Under the pieces are notes generated by a model. The model worked only from the letters and a program-made list of their open reading frames with translations, was not told the origin of the DNA and made no database searches. DNA of 64,000 nt, taken from contig JAVJOG010000014.1 in assembly GCA_040216885.1 (NCBI GenBank), forward strand, positions 186,001-250,000. The letters run 5' to 3'. Below, in pieces: positions 1 to 8,350 of the stretch (its first letter is position 1; every line of letters starts with the position of its first letter). A program made the position numbers and the translations under genes. The stretch is from Parvibaculum sp040216885 (lineage in GTDB: Bacteria; Pseudomonadota; Alphaproteobacteria; Parvibaculales; Parvibaculaceae).

Positions 1-572
1 GTGATCTTGCCCTCCTCGATCAGCGCCAGGACGGGCTTGGGCAGCGCCAGCAGGCGCAGCGTGTTGGCGACATGGCTGCGGCTCTTGCCGATGAGCTGCG
101 AGAGCTTTTCCTGCGTGTAGTCGAACTGCTGCATCAGCCGGTCGTAGCCGGCCGCTTCCTCGACCGCGTTGAGATCGGCGCGCTGGACGTTTTCGATGAT
201 CGCGATTTCGAGCGATTCGGCGTCCGACAATTCCTTGACGATCACCGGCACCTTGTGGAGCTGGGCGGCCTGCGCGGCGCGCCAGCGGCGCTCGCCGGCC
301 ACGATCTCGAAGGCATTGGCGTCGCCCGCCACCGGCCTGACGACGATCGGTTGCAGGATGCCTTTCTCGCGGATCGAGGCGGCGAGGTCGTTGAGCTCTT
401 CGGCCCGGAAGGTGTGGCGCGGCTGGAAGGGATTGGCGCGCAGGAATTCGATCGGCACCTCACGAATACCCTTGGGCGCCTGCGCTTCCTGATCGCCCAG
501 CGCGAAGGCCGTGTCGTCGCCGATCAGCGCCGCCAGTCCGCGTCCGAGACGGCTCGGGGTTTCCTCTGCCAT
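1..572 (-). CDS. parB: Chromosome-partitioning protein ParB, C-terminal part outside window
   Basis: ParB is the CTP-dependent clamp that loads at parS and spreads over the origin region. The visible 190 residues begin MAEETPSRLGRGLAALIG, the usual alphaproteobacterial ParB opening. They contain the ParB/Srx nuclease-like domain with the GERRWRAAQ motif and the ENVQRADLN motif near residue 105, followed by a helix-turn-helix (KLSQLIGKSRSHVANTLR). The gene runs off the left edge. A second in-frame ATG lies 6 bases upstream, at 578. About 240 bases separate it from parA upstream, with an AT-rich stretch near 735-810 that could hold its own promoter. The neighbouring parA and three parS sites confirm the role. 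Confidence 0.95.
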   Translation of the reverse strand, partial: MAEETPSRLGRGLAALIGDDTAFALGDQEAQAPKGIREVPIEFLRANPFQPRHTFRAEELNDLAASIREKGILQPIVVRPVAGDANAFEIVAGERRWRAAQAAQLHKVPVIVKELSDAESLEIAIIENVQRADLNAVEEAAGYDRLMQQFDYTQEKLSQLIGKSRSHVANTLRLLALPKPVLALIEEGKI

Positions 573-817
573 GGTCATTAATCCTTTTCCTTCTTGCCCG
601 TGCCGTCCGCCGGCCGCGATTGTCTCTCTTGCCGGTAGGGCCGGTACGACCGACCCCTGAAACCGGAAACCGCCGGAACCTTGCAGAAAGATTGGGGCAC
701 CGGATGCTCCTTTTCCGGCATCGCTACCGGGTAGGGCCATATTCCAAATCGTAACAAGCGGTTAGAAGATTTTGTTAAGAGTCTTCAGACCACGGATTAA
801 GTTAATTTCCGTCACAC

Positions 818-1738
818 TCATGCGGCGTTGCGGCGCAGCGCCCGCTCGCGCTGAATCATCTCGGCGGCGAGCTTCATATAGGCCTTGCTGCCGGCGCAGC
901 GATGATCGTAGACCAGCGCCGGCTTGCCATAGGACGGCGCTTCGGAGATGCGGACATTGCGCGGAATGACCGTGCGATAAACCTTGTCGCCGAGATGCGA
1001 CCGCACATCCGACGCCACCTGATCGGACAGTTTGTTGCGCTGGTCGAACATGGTCAGCACGATGCCCTGAATTTCAAGACGCGGATTGAGGCTGGTCTTG
1101 ACGCGCTCGACGGTGCGCAAGAGCTGGCTCAAACCTTCCAGCGCGAAAAACTCGCATTGCAGCGGCACCAGGATCGCATCGGCCGCGGTCATCGCATTGA
1201 TGGTCAGCAGGTTGAGCGACGGCGGGCAGTCGATCAGCAAATAGGAGTAAGGCCGCGCGGTCATCGCCGCTTCGGCTTCGCCGGCTTCCCGCTTCTTGCC
1301 GTGACGCGGCATGCGGGCCAGCGCGTCGCGCAGACGGTGCGAGCGGCGCGGCACCGAAGCAAGCTCGAGCTCGGCGCCGAGCAGATCCATCGTGGACGGA
1401 ACAATATCGAGGCCCGGCACTTTCGTCGGCACCACCGCATCCTCGATCAGCGCCGCGCCGATCAACACATCATAGGCCGACACCTTGCGTTCGGCGCGGC
1501 CGATGCCGAGACCGGTCGACGCATTGCCTTGCGGATCGAGATCGACAATCAGCACACGCTCGCCGACAGCGGCCAACGCGGTGCCGAGATTGATGGCGGT
1601 GGTGGTCTTGCCGACGCCGCCCTTCTGGTTGGCGACGACGAGAATGCGCGGACGATCCGTGGACGGAGCAAGTAGGCCCGCGGCACTACCGCCGGAAACC
1701 GGCGTCGCGCTGCCCTGGTTAATGTCGATCTGCTCCAT
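818..1738 (-). CDS. parA: Chromosome-partitioning ATPase ParA (Soj)
   Basis: ParA is a deviant Walker ATPase that forms the nucleoid-bound gradient used by ParB-parS complexes to segregate origins. The 306-residue protein has the deviant Walker A motif KGGVGKTT at about residues 39-46, a switch region near VDLDPQGNAST, and Walker B in SYLLIDCPPSLNLLT. About 28 residues precede the first beta strand, slightly long for the family, so a later start is possible. Its start overlaps the end of rsmG by 20 bases, which suggests co-transcription and coupled translation. parB follows downstream on the same strand. Confidence 0.95.
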   Translation of the reverse strand: MEQIDINQGSATPVSGGSAAGLLAPSTDRPRILVVANQKGGVGKTTTAINLGTALAAVGERVLIVDLDPQGNASTGLGIGRAERKVSAYDVLIGAALIEDAVVPTKVPGLDIVPSTMDLLGAELELASVPRRSHRLRDALARMPRHGKKREAGEAEAAMTARPYSYLLIDCPPSLNLLTINAMTAADAILVPLQCEFFALEGLSQLLRTVERVKTSLNPRLEIQGIVLTMFDQRNKLSDQVASDVRSHLGDKVYRTVIPRNVRISEAPSYGKPALVYDHRCAGSKAYMKLAAEMIQRERALRRNAA

Positions 1739-2402
1739 GGAGGCCTCTGAGCTTGAGCACGCATCCCGAGGGGTCGGAACGGCTGGGGGACAACTCAGCC
1801 TCGAATATCCACTCTTTGCGCGCTTCCGTCAATTCGCCTTCGACACCCTGCCCCTTCAGGAAAAGCCCGATTGTGGCCGGATCGAAGAGCGGCGCGGCCC
1901 AGCCGAGAAGCCTGGGAAGCGGCGCCAGCGCCCGCGCCGAGACGACATCGGGCCTGAGCCCGCTTTCGGCGGCGAAATCCTCTATTCTGGTATTGTGAAC
2001 CTCGACCGGCGCCCCGGTCTCCCGCGCCACCTCGCGCAGAAAGACGCATTTGCGCTGATCGCTCTCGACCAGGTGCATCGTGAAGCCGGGGAATTCTCTC
2101 AGTATAATGGCAATCACCAACCCCGGAAAGCCGCCGCCGCTGCCGAGATCGGCCCAGATCCGGGCACTTTCGGGGGCCAGAGCGGCCAACTGGGCGGAAT
2201 CGAGCATATGCCGCCGCCAAAGCGCCGAAAGCGTGGCCGAAGAGACCAGATTGATGGATTTCTGCCACTTCCGGAGCAGGGACTCGTATAGGGCGAGGCG
2301 GCCGATTGTTTCACGTGAAACATGCGTGGCGGCCAAAAAGGATTCCGCATCAACGACTTGGGAGGCATTCCCTACTATATGTTGGGACATACCGGGTCGC
2401 AC
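1719..2402 (-). CDS. rsmG: 16S rRNA (guanine527-N7)-methyltransferase RsmG (GidB)
   Basis: RsmG methylates G527 of 16S rRNA with S-adenosylmethionine. The 227-residue protein has the SAM-binding motif DLGSGGGFPG in the middle and the family-typical opening with ESLLRKWQKSINLVS. Residues 27-32 (HVSRET) are encoded by a perfect parS palindrome, so the DNA there carries two messages. It starts 3 bases after the mnmG stop and overlaps parA by 20 bases, giving an mnmG-rsmG-parA-parB operon. A second ATG at 2390 is an alternative start. Confidence 0.93.
   Translation of the reverse strand: MRPGMSQHIVGNASQVVDAESFLAATHVSRETIGRLALYESLLRKWQKSINLVSSATLSALWRRHMLDSAQLAALAPESARIWADLGSGGGFPGLVIAIILREFPGFTMHLVESDQRKCVFLREVARETGAPVEVHNTRIEDFAAESGLRPDVVSARALAPLPRLLGWAAPLFDPATIGLFLKGQGVEGELTEARKEWIFEAELSPSRSDPSGCVLKLRGLHGADRH
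2307..2322. promoter_or_regulatory. parS site 1, perfect, inside rsmG
   Basis: The 16-base palindrome TGTTTCACGTGAAACA matches the Bacillus/Caulobacter parS consensus at every position. It lies in codons 27-32 of rsmG and is a nucleation site for the ParB encoded at the left edge. Confidence 0.95.
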
Positions 2403-2405
2403 CCC

Positions 2406-4265
2406 TCAAGCACTGCGCTTTTGTTTCACGTGAATCATTAACGTGGTCAGCGCCGCAGGCGTTACGCCATCGACCCGCGCAGCCTGTCCCAGCGTTGCCG
2501 GGCGGGCCTGGGCGAGCTTCTGCCGGACTTCAATGGAGAGGCCCTTGATGCCGGTATAATCGATCTCCGCCGGCAGCCGGAGGCCCTCATCCTTGCGGAA
2601 GGCCCTGATATCGGCCTCCTGCCGTCCGAGATAGCCCGCATACTGCGCCTCGATCTCGAGCTGTTCGGCGATCTCGGGTGCAAAGCCGCCGATCTCCGGC
2701 CAGATCCCCGCCAGAACATCCAGATCAATGTCCGGATGCGCCAGCAGATCCATGGCCGAACGGGCGACGCCGTCCCGGTTGATCTTCAGCCCGCGCTTGA
2801 CCAGCTCGCTGGGGCTGAGGCTCAAACCGGCGCAGAGCGCGCGGCCTGCATCGAGCGCCGCCTGCTTGGCCGCATGGGCCTCGGCCCGCGCCGGGCCCAC
2901 GACACGGGCCGCCAGCCCAAGCGCGGTCAGCCGCCGGTCGGCATTGTCGGCCCGGAGCGTCAGCCGGTACTCGGCCCGCGAGGTGAACATCCGATAGGGC
3001 TCGCTGACGCCCCGGGTGATCAGATCGTCGATCATCACGCCGATATAGGCCTCCGCCCGGTCGAGCACGACGCCCGCCCCGCCGCCCGCCGCCAGCGCCG
3101 CATTGAGCCCGGCCATCAGCCCCTGCGCGGCCGCTTCCTCATAGCCGGTGGTCCCGTTGATCTGCCCGGCCAGGTAAAGCCCCGGCAGCCGCCTGGTTTC
3201 GAGCGTGGCCCGCAGCTCACGCGGGTCGATGTAGTCATATTCGATCGCATAGCCGGCCCGCCGCATCACGACATGCGCGAGACCGGGGATGGTCTTCAGG
3301 AAGGCAAGCTGCACCTCTTCGGGCAGCGCCGTCGAAATGCCGTTCGGATAGATCGTGTCGTCGTCGAGGCCCTCCGGCTCCAGGAAGATCTGGTGGCTGT
3401 CACGCTCGCGAAAGCGCACCACCTTGTCCTCGATCGAGGGGCAGTAGCGCGGGCCGACGCCTTCGATCTGGCCGGAATAGACCGGCGAGAATTTCAGATT
3501 GTCCTCGATGATCCGGTGCCCGGCTTCGGTCGTGCGGGTGATGTGGCAGTTGACCTGCGGCGTCGTGATGGCGCGGGTCAGGAAGGAGAAGGGAACCGGT
3601 GGCGTGTCGCCCGGCTGAACCTCCAGCGAGGCCCAGTCGATGCTCGACCCGTCAAGCCGCGGCGGCGTTCCGGTCTTGAGGCGGCCGAGCTTGAAGCCAA
3701 GCCCGTAGAGCCGTTCGGAGAGCCCGAGCGCCGGCGCCTCCCCCACCCGGCCGGCCGGAATGCGCGTGGTGCCGAGATGGATCATGCCCCGGAGAAACGT
3801 GCCGGTGGTCAGCACAACCCGGCTCGCGCGGAAGCTGCGCCCGTCCTCGGTGACGACGCCCGCAACCGCGCCCTGCTCGACGATGAGATCGCCGACCCCG
3901 CCCTCGATGACGGTGAGCCCCGGCTGTTCGAGGATCGCCGCCTGCATCGCGGCCTTATACAACTTTCGATCTGCCTGCGCGCGGGGCCCCCGCACCGCCG
4001 GTCCCTTGCGCCGGTTGAGGAGGCGGAACTGAATACCGGCGGCGTCGGCGACGCGGCCCATCAGCCCGTCCAGCGCATCGACCTCACGCACCAGATGACC
4101 CTTGCCGAGCCCGCCAATCGCCGGGTTGCAGGACATCTCGCCGACGGTGGCGAAGCGATGCGTGACCAGCGCCGTGCGCGCGCCGGCCCGCGCGGCGGCC
4201 GCCGCCGCCTCGCAACCCGCATGGCCGCCGCCGATCACGATGACGTCGAACGCTTCACTCATCAT
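2406..4265 (-). CDS. mnmG: tRNA uridine-5-carboxymethylaminomethyl modification enzyme MnmG (GidA)
   Basis: MnmG is the FAD-dependent partner of MnmE; together they install the cmnm5 group on U34 of certain tRNAs. The 619-residue length is normal. The N-terminal dinucleotide fold has VIGGGHAGCEAA, followed by the GEMSCNPAIGG signature and KTGTPPR. The C-terminal tail (IHVKQ, residues 611-615) is encoded across a near-perfect parS site. The gene sits between mnmE upstream and rsmG downstream on the same strand, as in many bacteria. About 265 bases containing another parS separate it from mnmE. Confidence 0.97.
   Translation of the reverse strand: MMSEAFDVIVIGGGHAGCEAAAAAARAGARTALVTHRFATVGEMSCNPAIGGLGKGHLVREVDALDGLMGRVADAAGIQFRLLNRRKGPAVRGPRAQADRKLYKAAMQAAILEQPGLTVIEGGVGDLIVEQGAVAGVVTEDGRSFRASRVVLTTGTFLRGMIHLGTTRIPAGRVGEAPALGLSERLYGLGFKLGRLKTGTPPRLDGSSIDWASLEVQPGDTPPVPFSFLTRAITTPQVNCHITRTTEAGHRIIEDNLKFSPVYSGQIEGVGPRYCPSIEDKVVRFRERDSHQIFLEPEGLDDDTIYPNGISTALPEEVQLAFLKTIPGLAHVVMRRAGYAIEYDYIDPRELRATLETRRLPGLYLAGQINGTTGYEEAAAQGLMAGLNAALAAGGGAGVVLDRAEAYIGVMIDDLITRGVSEPYRMFTSRAEYRLTLRADNADRRLTALGLAARVVGPARAEAHAAKQAALDAGRALCAGLSLSPSELVKRGLKINRDGVARSAMDLLAHPDIDLDVLAGIWPEIGGFAPEIAEQLEIEAQYAGYLGRQEADIRAFRKDEGLRLPAEIDYTGIKGLSIEVRQKLAQARPATLGQAARVDGVTPAALTTLMIHVKQKRSA
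2422..2437. promoter_or_regulatory. parS site 2, one mismatch, inside the 3' end of mnmG
   Basis: TGTTTCACGTGAATCA differs from the consensus palindrome at one base (T for A at position 14). It lies 100 bases from parS site 1 and encodes part of the IHVKQ tail of MnmG. It is probably a functional but weaker ParB site. Confidence 0.8.
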
Positions 4266-4437
4266 TTCCTGTCCGCGCGAGAAATGCCTGTCTCCGTAAG
4301 AACGGATTCGAACGACAGCGCGTCAGAGCTTTAGTCGCTACGCCGCGCCGCGTCAAACTTTTCGGCATCGCGACGGCGGTTGGATGAGGAATCGCGCGCA
4401 AGCCTTTGAAGGAGAATCGGATTCGTCCCGCTCCTCA

Positions 4438-4453
4438 TGTTTCACGTGAAACA
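4438..4453. promoter_or_regulatory. parS site 3, perfect, between mnmE and mnmG
   Basis: TGTTTCACGTGAAACA is a perfect parS palindrome in the mnmE-mnmG intergenic region, about 2.1 kb from parS site 1. Two GANTC sites (4414-4418 and 4420-4424) lie just beside it. Confidence 0.95.
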
Positions 4454-4530
4454 GGCGGGCGGTGCTCCCCTCAGCCTTCCCGATGGAGAGGGAGAGAGCC
4501 GTCGCCGGATGGCGGAGGGGTCAGGGGCCT

Positions 4531-5823
4531 TCACTTCCCGATGCAGAAATCGCGGAAGATCACGTCGAGCAGTTCCTCGACATCGACGCGGCCGGTGATG
4601 CGGCCAAGCGCCCGGGCGGCGAGGCGGAGGTCTTCGGCGACGAGGTCGGCGTCGCTCCCCCCGCCGGCCCGCGCCAGCGCGGCCGCGCATTCGGCAAGAC
4701 CCTCGCGATGCCGGGCCCGGGTGATCATCGGATGCGCGCTCGCTTCAAAGGCCGAGCCGGCGCGCACCTTGAGCGCCGCCTCAAGCGCGTCGAACCCGGC
4801 GCCGGTGATGGCCGAAACGCCGATGACGCCCGCCGGCACACCGCCGCCGAGATCGATCTTGTTGAGCACCTTGATGTCGCCATCGCGGGCCAGCGCGAAG
4901 TCGCCGCTATCGGGCGCGGCAATCACGAGGCGCAGATCGGCCTTCTCCGCCCGCGCCAGCGCGCGCCGCACCCCTTCCCGCTCGACCGCGCCAGCGGCTT
5001 CGCGCAGGCCCGCTGTGTCGGCCAGCGTCACCGGCACGCCGCTGATATCGAGCCTGACTTCGAGGACGTCGCGCGTCGTCCCCGCCTCGTCGGAAACGAT
5101 GGCGGCTTCGCGGCCCGCCAGCCGGTTGAGCAGGCTCGACTTGCCGACATTGGGCGGCCCGACGATCGCCACCTCGACCCCGTCGCGCAAGCGCTCGCCA
5201 CGCCGCCCGTCGTCGAGATGCGCGGCGATTTCGGACTTGAGACGCGCGATCTCGGGGCCGAGTGTGGCGATCAGGTCGCCGGGCACCTCCTCGTCGGGGA
5301 AGTCGATCTCGGCCTCGGCATGGGCGAGCAGCCGGACGAGCCGCGCCCGCCAGCCCTCATAGAGTTGTCCGAGCGCCCCTTCCATCTGCCGGAGCGCCTG
5401 GCGGCGCTGGGCCTCGGTTTCGGCGTCGATCAGGTCGGCGAGGCCCTCGACCTCGGTGAGATCGAGCTTGCCGTTCTCGAAGGCGCGGCGCGTGAACTCG
5501 CCGGGTTGGGCCGCGCGCAGGTCCGGCAGCCGCGCCAGCGCCTCAAGTGCCCCCGCAACCACCGCGCGGCCGCCATGCAGATGCAGCTCGACGACATCCT
5601 CACCGGTGAAGCTCGCGGGCGCCGGAAAGAAGATCGCGAGGCCCCGGTCGAGCGGGACTTTCGTTTCGGGATCGCTGAAGCGGCGCAGCGCCGCCATGCG
5701 CGGCGGCGGCACACCCTCCCCTGTCAGCGCTTCAAGCGCGGGCGCCGCGCACGGCCCCGAGACGCGCAACACGGCGACGCCGGCGCGGCCCGAGGCCGAC
5801 GACAAGGCATAAATCGTTTCCAA
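4531..5823 (-). CDS. mnmE: tRNA modification GTPase MnmE (TrmE)
   Basis: MnmE is the GTPase partner of MnmG in U34 tRNA modification. The 430-residue protein has the N-terminal folate-binding domain, the G domain with Walker A GPPNVGKSS at about 222-230, the switch TTRD, DTAG and NKID motifs, and the family-defining C-terminal CIGK with its invariant cysteine near 427. At 430 residues it is slightly shorter than the Escherichia coli enzyme, as in many alphaproteobacteria. It heads the leftward mnmE-mnmG-rsmG-parAB run. Confidence 0.97.
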   Translation of the reverse strand: METIYALSSASGRAGVAVLRVSGPCAAPALEALTGEGVPPPRMAALRRFSDPETKVPLDRGLAIFFPAPASFTGEDVVELHLHGGRAVVAGALEALARLPDLRAAQPGEFTRRAFENGKLDLTEVEGLADLIDAETEAQRRQALRQMEGALGQLYEGWRARLVRLLAHAEAEIDFPDEEVPGDLIATLGPEIARLKSEIAAHLDDGRRGERLRDGVEVAIVGPPNVGKSSLLNRLAGREAAIVSDEAGTTRDVLEVRLDISGVPVTLADTAGLREAAGAVEREGVRRALARAEKADLRLVIAAPDSGDFALARDGDIKVLNKIDLGGGVPAGVIGVSAITGAGFDALEAALKVRAGSAFEASAHPMITRARHREGLAECAAALARAGGGSDADLVAEDLRLAARALGRITGRVDVEELLDVIFRDFCIGK

Positions 5824-5849
5824 TCCGAATCGATCCGTTGCTTGCGGCT

Positions 5850-6146
5850 CTAGGATTCTTTCTTCGTTCCGCTTTTTGCACCGTCGTCTTTTTTCGCCGG
5901 CTTCTTGCCGCCGCCCATCGCGGTTTGTGCCATGCCCCAGAGCAGGCCCTGAAACTGTTCGAGCCCTTGCGCGCCGACCGGCATGATCGCCTTCACGATC
6001 TGCTCGGGATCGATATAGGACAGGTTGGAGGCCATGCGCTTTTCGAGCTCGGCGATCAGCCGCTGCTGCATCGGCTCCAGATCCGGCAGGCCCATCAGCC
6101 GCCGCGCTTCGACCGGGGTGAGATCGACATCGATCGTGACTTTCAT
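5850..6146 (-). CDS. DUF6489-like conserved alphaproteobacterial protein
   Basis: This 98-residue acidic protein begins MKVTIDVDLTPVEARRLMG. It has a central segment QRLIAELEKRMASNLSYIDPEQIVKAI and a lysine-rich disordered tail (KKPAKKDDGAKSGTKKES). I relate it to the DUF6489 family from memory of its opening and its position beside mnmE; the function is unknown. The start at 6146 fits the family better than the upstream ATG at 6212, which would add 22 residues of arginine-rich, unlikely sequence. It lies 26 bases upstream of mnmE on the same strand and may be co-transcribed. A phasin- or regulator-like role is only speculation. Confidence 0.75.
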   Translation of the reverse strand: MKVTIDVDLTPVEARRLMGLPDLEPMQQRLIAELEKRMASNLSYIDPEQIVKAIMPVGAQGLEQFQGLLWGMAQTAMGGGKKPAKKDDGAKSGTKKES

Positions 6147-6239
6147 TGCCCTATCTCTTTCTCGACGGGGCGGATCATATGCCCCACATTGCCGCAACAA
6201 ATCAGTTCGCAAGTTTGAGTCAATCGCCCGGAAGGCCCG

Positions 6240-8267
6240 ATGTCACGCAATTTCCTGAGTGAAGAGACAAGTCCCTATCTGCTGCAGCACAAGGACAATC
6301 CGGTGCATTGGCGGCCCTGGGGGGAAGCGGCGCTTCAGGCGGCGCGCGACGCGCGCACGCCGATCCTGCTCTCGGTCGGCTATGCGGCCTGCCACTGGTG
6401 CCATGTGATGGCGCATGAAAGCTTCGAGGACGAGGGCGTGGCCGAGGCCATGAACCGTCACTTCGTCAACATCAAGGTCGATCGCGAGGAACGCCCCGAC
6501 ATCGACGCGATCTACATGTCGGCGCTGCATCTGCTGGGACAACAGGGCGGCTGGCCGCTGACGATGTTTTTGACGCCGGACGGCGAGCCCTTCTGGGGCG
6601 GCACCTATTTTCCGAAGGAGCCCAATTACGGACGGCCGGGTTTCGTGCAGGTGCTGGAGGAAGTGGCGCGCATCTTCCGCGAGGAACCGGAGAAGGTCGA
6701 CAAGAACCGCACGGCGCTGGTGGCGGCGCTCGCCGAACAATCGGCAACCGCACGGCCGGGCGAACCGACGGAGCAAGTGCCGCTGATCGTCGCCGAAAAA
6801 CTGCTGCCGATGATGGACGGCGAAAATGGCGGCATCAAAGGCGCGCCGAAATTCCCGCAAGTGCCGATCCTGACGCTGCTCTGGCGCGCGCATCTGAAAA
6901 CCGGCCACGCCGATTTCTCGCAGGCCGTGACCCGCGCCCTCGACCACATGTCGGAAGGCGGCATCTACGATCATCTGGGCGGTGGCTATGCGCGCTATGC
7001 GGTCGACGAATTCTGGCTGGCGCCGCATTTCGAAAAGATGCTCTACGACAATGCGGCGCTGATCGACCTGCTGACCATGGTCTGGCAGGAAACGCGAAAG
7101 CCGCTTTACGCGCGCCGCGTGCGCGAGACGGTCGAGTGGCTGGCGCGCGAGATGGTGACGGAGGGCGGCGGGATTGCAGCCTCCCTCGATGCCGACAGCG
7201 AGGGCGTCGAGGGCAAGTTCTATGTGTGGAGCGAAGCCGAGATCGACAATCTCTTCACGCCGGCCGAAGCGGCGCTCTTCAAGGCCGCCTACAACGTCTC
7301 GGCCGAGGGCAACTGGGAAGAAACGAACATCCTCAATCGCCTCGCCCGCGCCGACCTGCCGCTGACGGCCGAGGAAGAAGCCGCGCTCGAACCCTTGAAG
7401 GCGCGCGCCTTCGTCGAGCGCGACCTGCGGGTGCATCCGGGCTTCGACGACAAGGTGCTGGCCGACTGGAACGGCATGACGATCGCCGCGCTGGCCCGCG
7501 CCGGCGCCGCTTTCGGCGAGACGGGCTGGATCGAGATGGCGGCGGCCGCCTTCCGCTTCGTGATGGAGACGATGCGTGTCGACGGGCGGCTGCATCACGC
7601 CTGGCGCGATGGCCGCTTGCAGCACATCGCGATGGCCGACGATCTCGCCAACATGGCGGCGGCGGCGCTGGCGCTGAACGAAGCGACGGGCGAGGCGGCC
7701 TACATCGCCGACGCAGAAAGCCTCGTTGCCGAACTCGACGCGCATTATTGGGACGAAACAAATGGCGGTTATTTCTTCACCGCCGGCGATGCCCCGGCCC
7801 TCATCGTCCGTAGACGGACGGTTGCGGACGACGCGACGCCGGCCGCCAACGGCACCATGCCGGCGGTGCTGACAAGGCTTTCGCTCATGACCGGCAAGGC
7901 AAGCTATATGACCCGCGCCGACGAGATCATCCGGGCCTTTGCCGGCGAGCTGCAGCAGAACATCTTTCCGCTCGGCACCTATATCGCAAGCTTCGAGACG
8001 CGGCTGAGGCCCGTCCAGATCGTGCTGGTCGGAACGCATGAGGAGACAACCCCCCTCGCCCGCGCCGCCTTCGGCGTCTCGCTGCCGAACCGCGTGCTGA
8101 TGCGGGTGGCGGATGGCGCGGCGCTGCCGGACGGACATCCCGCGCAGGGCAAAGGCATGCAAGGCGGCCAACCGACCGCATATGTCTGCGCCGGCGAAAC
8201 CTGCTCGCTGCCGCTGACGGAGGCGGCGGCACTGGAGGAGGAGCTGCGTCGGGTGCGAGCTGGATAG
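6240..8267 (+). CDS. YyaL-type thioredoxin-domain protein (DUF255, SPATA20-like)
   Basis: The 675-residue protein opens with the DUF255 thioredoxin-like domain: NFLSEETSPYLLQHKDNPV, then GYAACHWCHVM with a CxxC pair at residues 51 and 54. An (alpha/alpha)6-barrel follows, resembling glycan-processing or N-acylglucosamine 2-epimerase folds (HFEKMLYDNAAL, SLDADSEG, DWNGMTIAALARAG). The family is widespread and its biochemical role is not settled. It has no signal peptide, so it is cytosolic. It is the first gene of a rightward accessory block lying against the otherwise leftward origin-proximal genes. Confidence 0.93.
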   Translation: MSRNFLSEETSPYLLQHKDNPVHWRPWGEAALQAARDARTPILLSVGYAACHWCHVMAHESFEDEGVAEAMNRHFVNIKVDREERPDIDAIYMSALHLLGQQGGWPLTMFLTPDGEPFWGGTYFPKEPNYGRPGFVQVLEEVARIFREEPEKVDKNRTALVAALAEQSATARPGEPTEQVPLIVAEKLLPMMDGENGGIKGAPKFPQVPILTLLWRAHLKTGHADFSQAVTRALDHMSEGGIYDHLGGGYARYAVDEFWLAPHFEKMLYDNAALIDLLTMVWQETRKPLYARRVRETVEWLAREMVTEGGGIAASLDADSEGVEGKFYVWSEAEIDNLFTPAEAALFKAAYNVSAEGNWEETNILNRLARADLPLTAEEEAALEPLKARAFVERDLRVHPGFDDKVLADWNGMTIAALARAGAAFGETGWIEMAAAAFRFVMETMRVDGRLHHAWRDGRLQHIAMADDLANMAAAALALNEATGEAAYIADAESLVAELDAHYWDETNGGYFFTAGDAPALIVRRRTVADDATPAANGTMPAVLTRLSLMTGKASYMTRADEIIRAFAGELQQNIFPLGTYIASFETRLRPVQIVLVGTHEETTPLARAAFGVSLPNRVLMRVADGAALPDGHPAQGKGMQGGQPTAYVCAGETCSLPLTEAAALEEELRRVRAG

Positions 8268-8309
8268 GCCGCTATCCTAAGGCACCACGGAAGACTCGCC
8301 GCGACAAAT

Positions 8310-8324
8310 GTTCTACAATCGTTC
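8310..8324 (+). promoter_or_regulatory. LexA (SOS) box upstream of dinD
   Basis: GTTC-TACAATC-GTTC matches the alphaproteobacterial LexA operator GTTC-N7-GTTC exactly. It lies 27 bases before the dinD start codon, where a bound repressor would block the promoter. Confidence 0.88.
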
Positions 8325-8350
8325 CGAATCTACTTCGGGGACACAGCCAG

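Noticed and set aside
729..810. CtrA sites (TTAA-N7-TTAA) in the AT-rich parA-parB gap
   Set aside because: TTAA half-sites occur, but none has the 7-base spacing.
6243..8171. 642-codon frame antisense to the YyaL-like gene
   Set aside because: Arginine/glutamine/alanine-rich antisense frame produced by the high-GC coding strand; no recognisable domain, and the plus-strand gene is certain.
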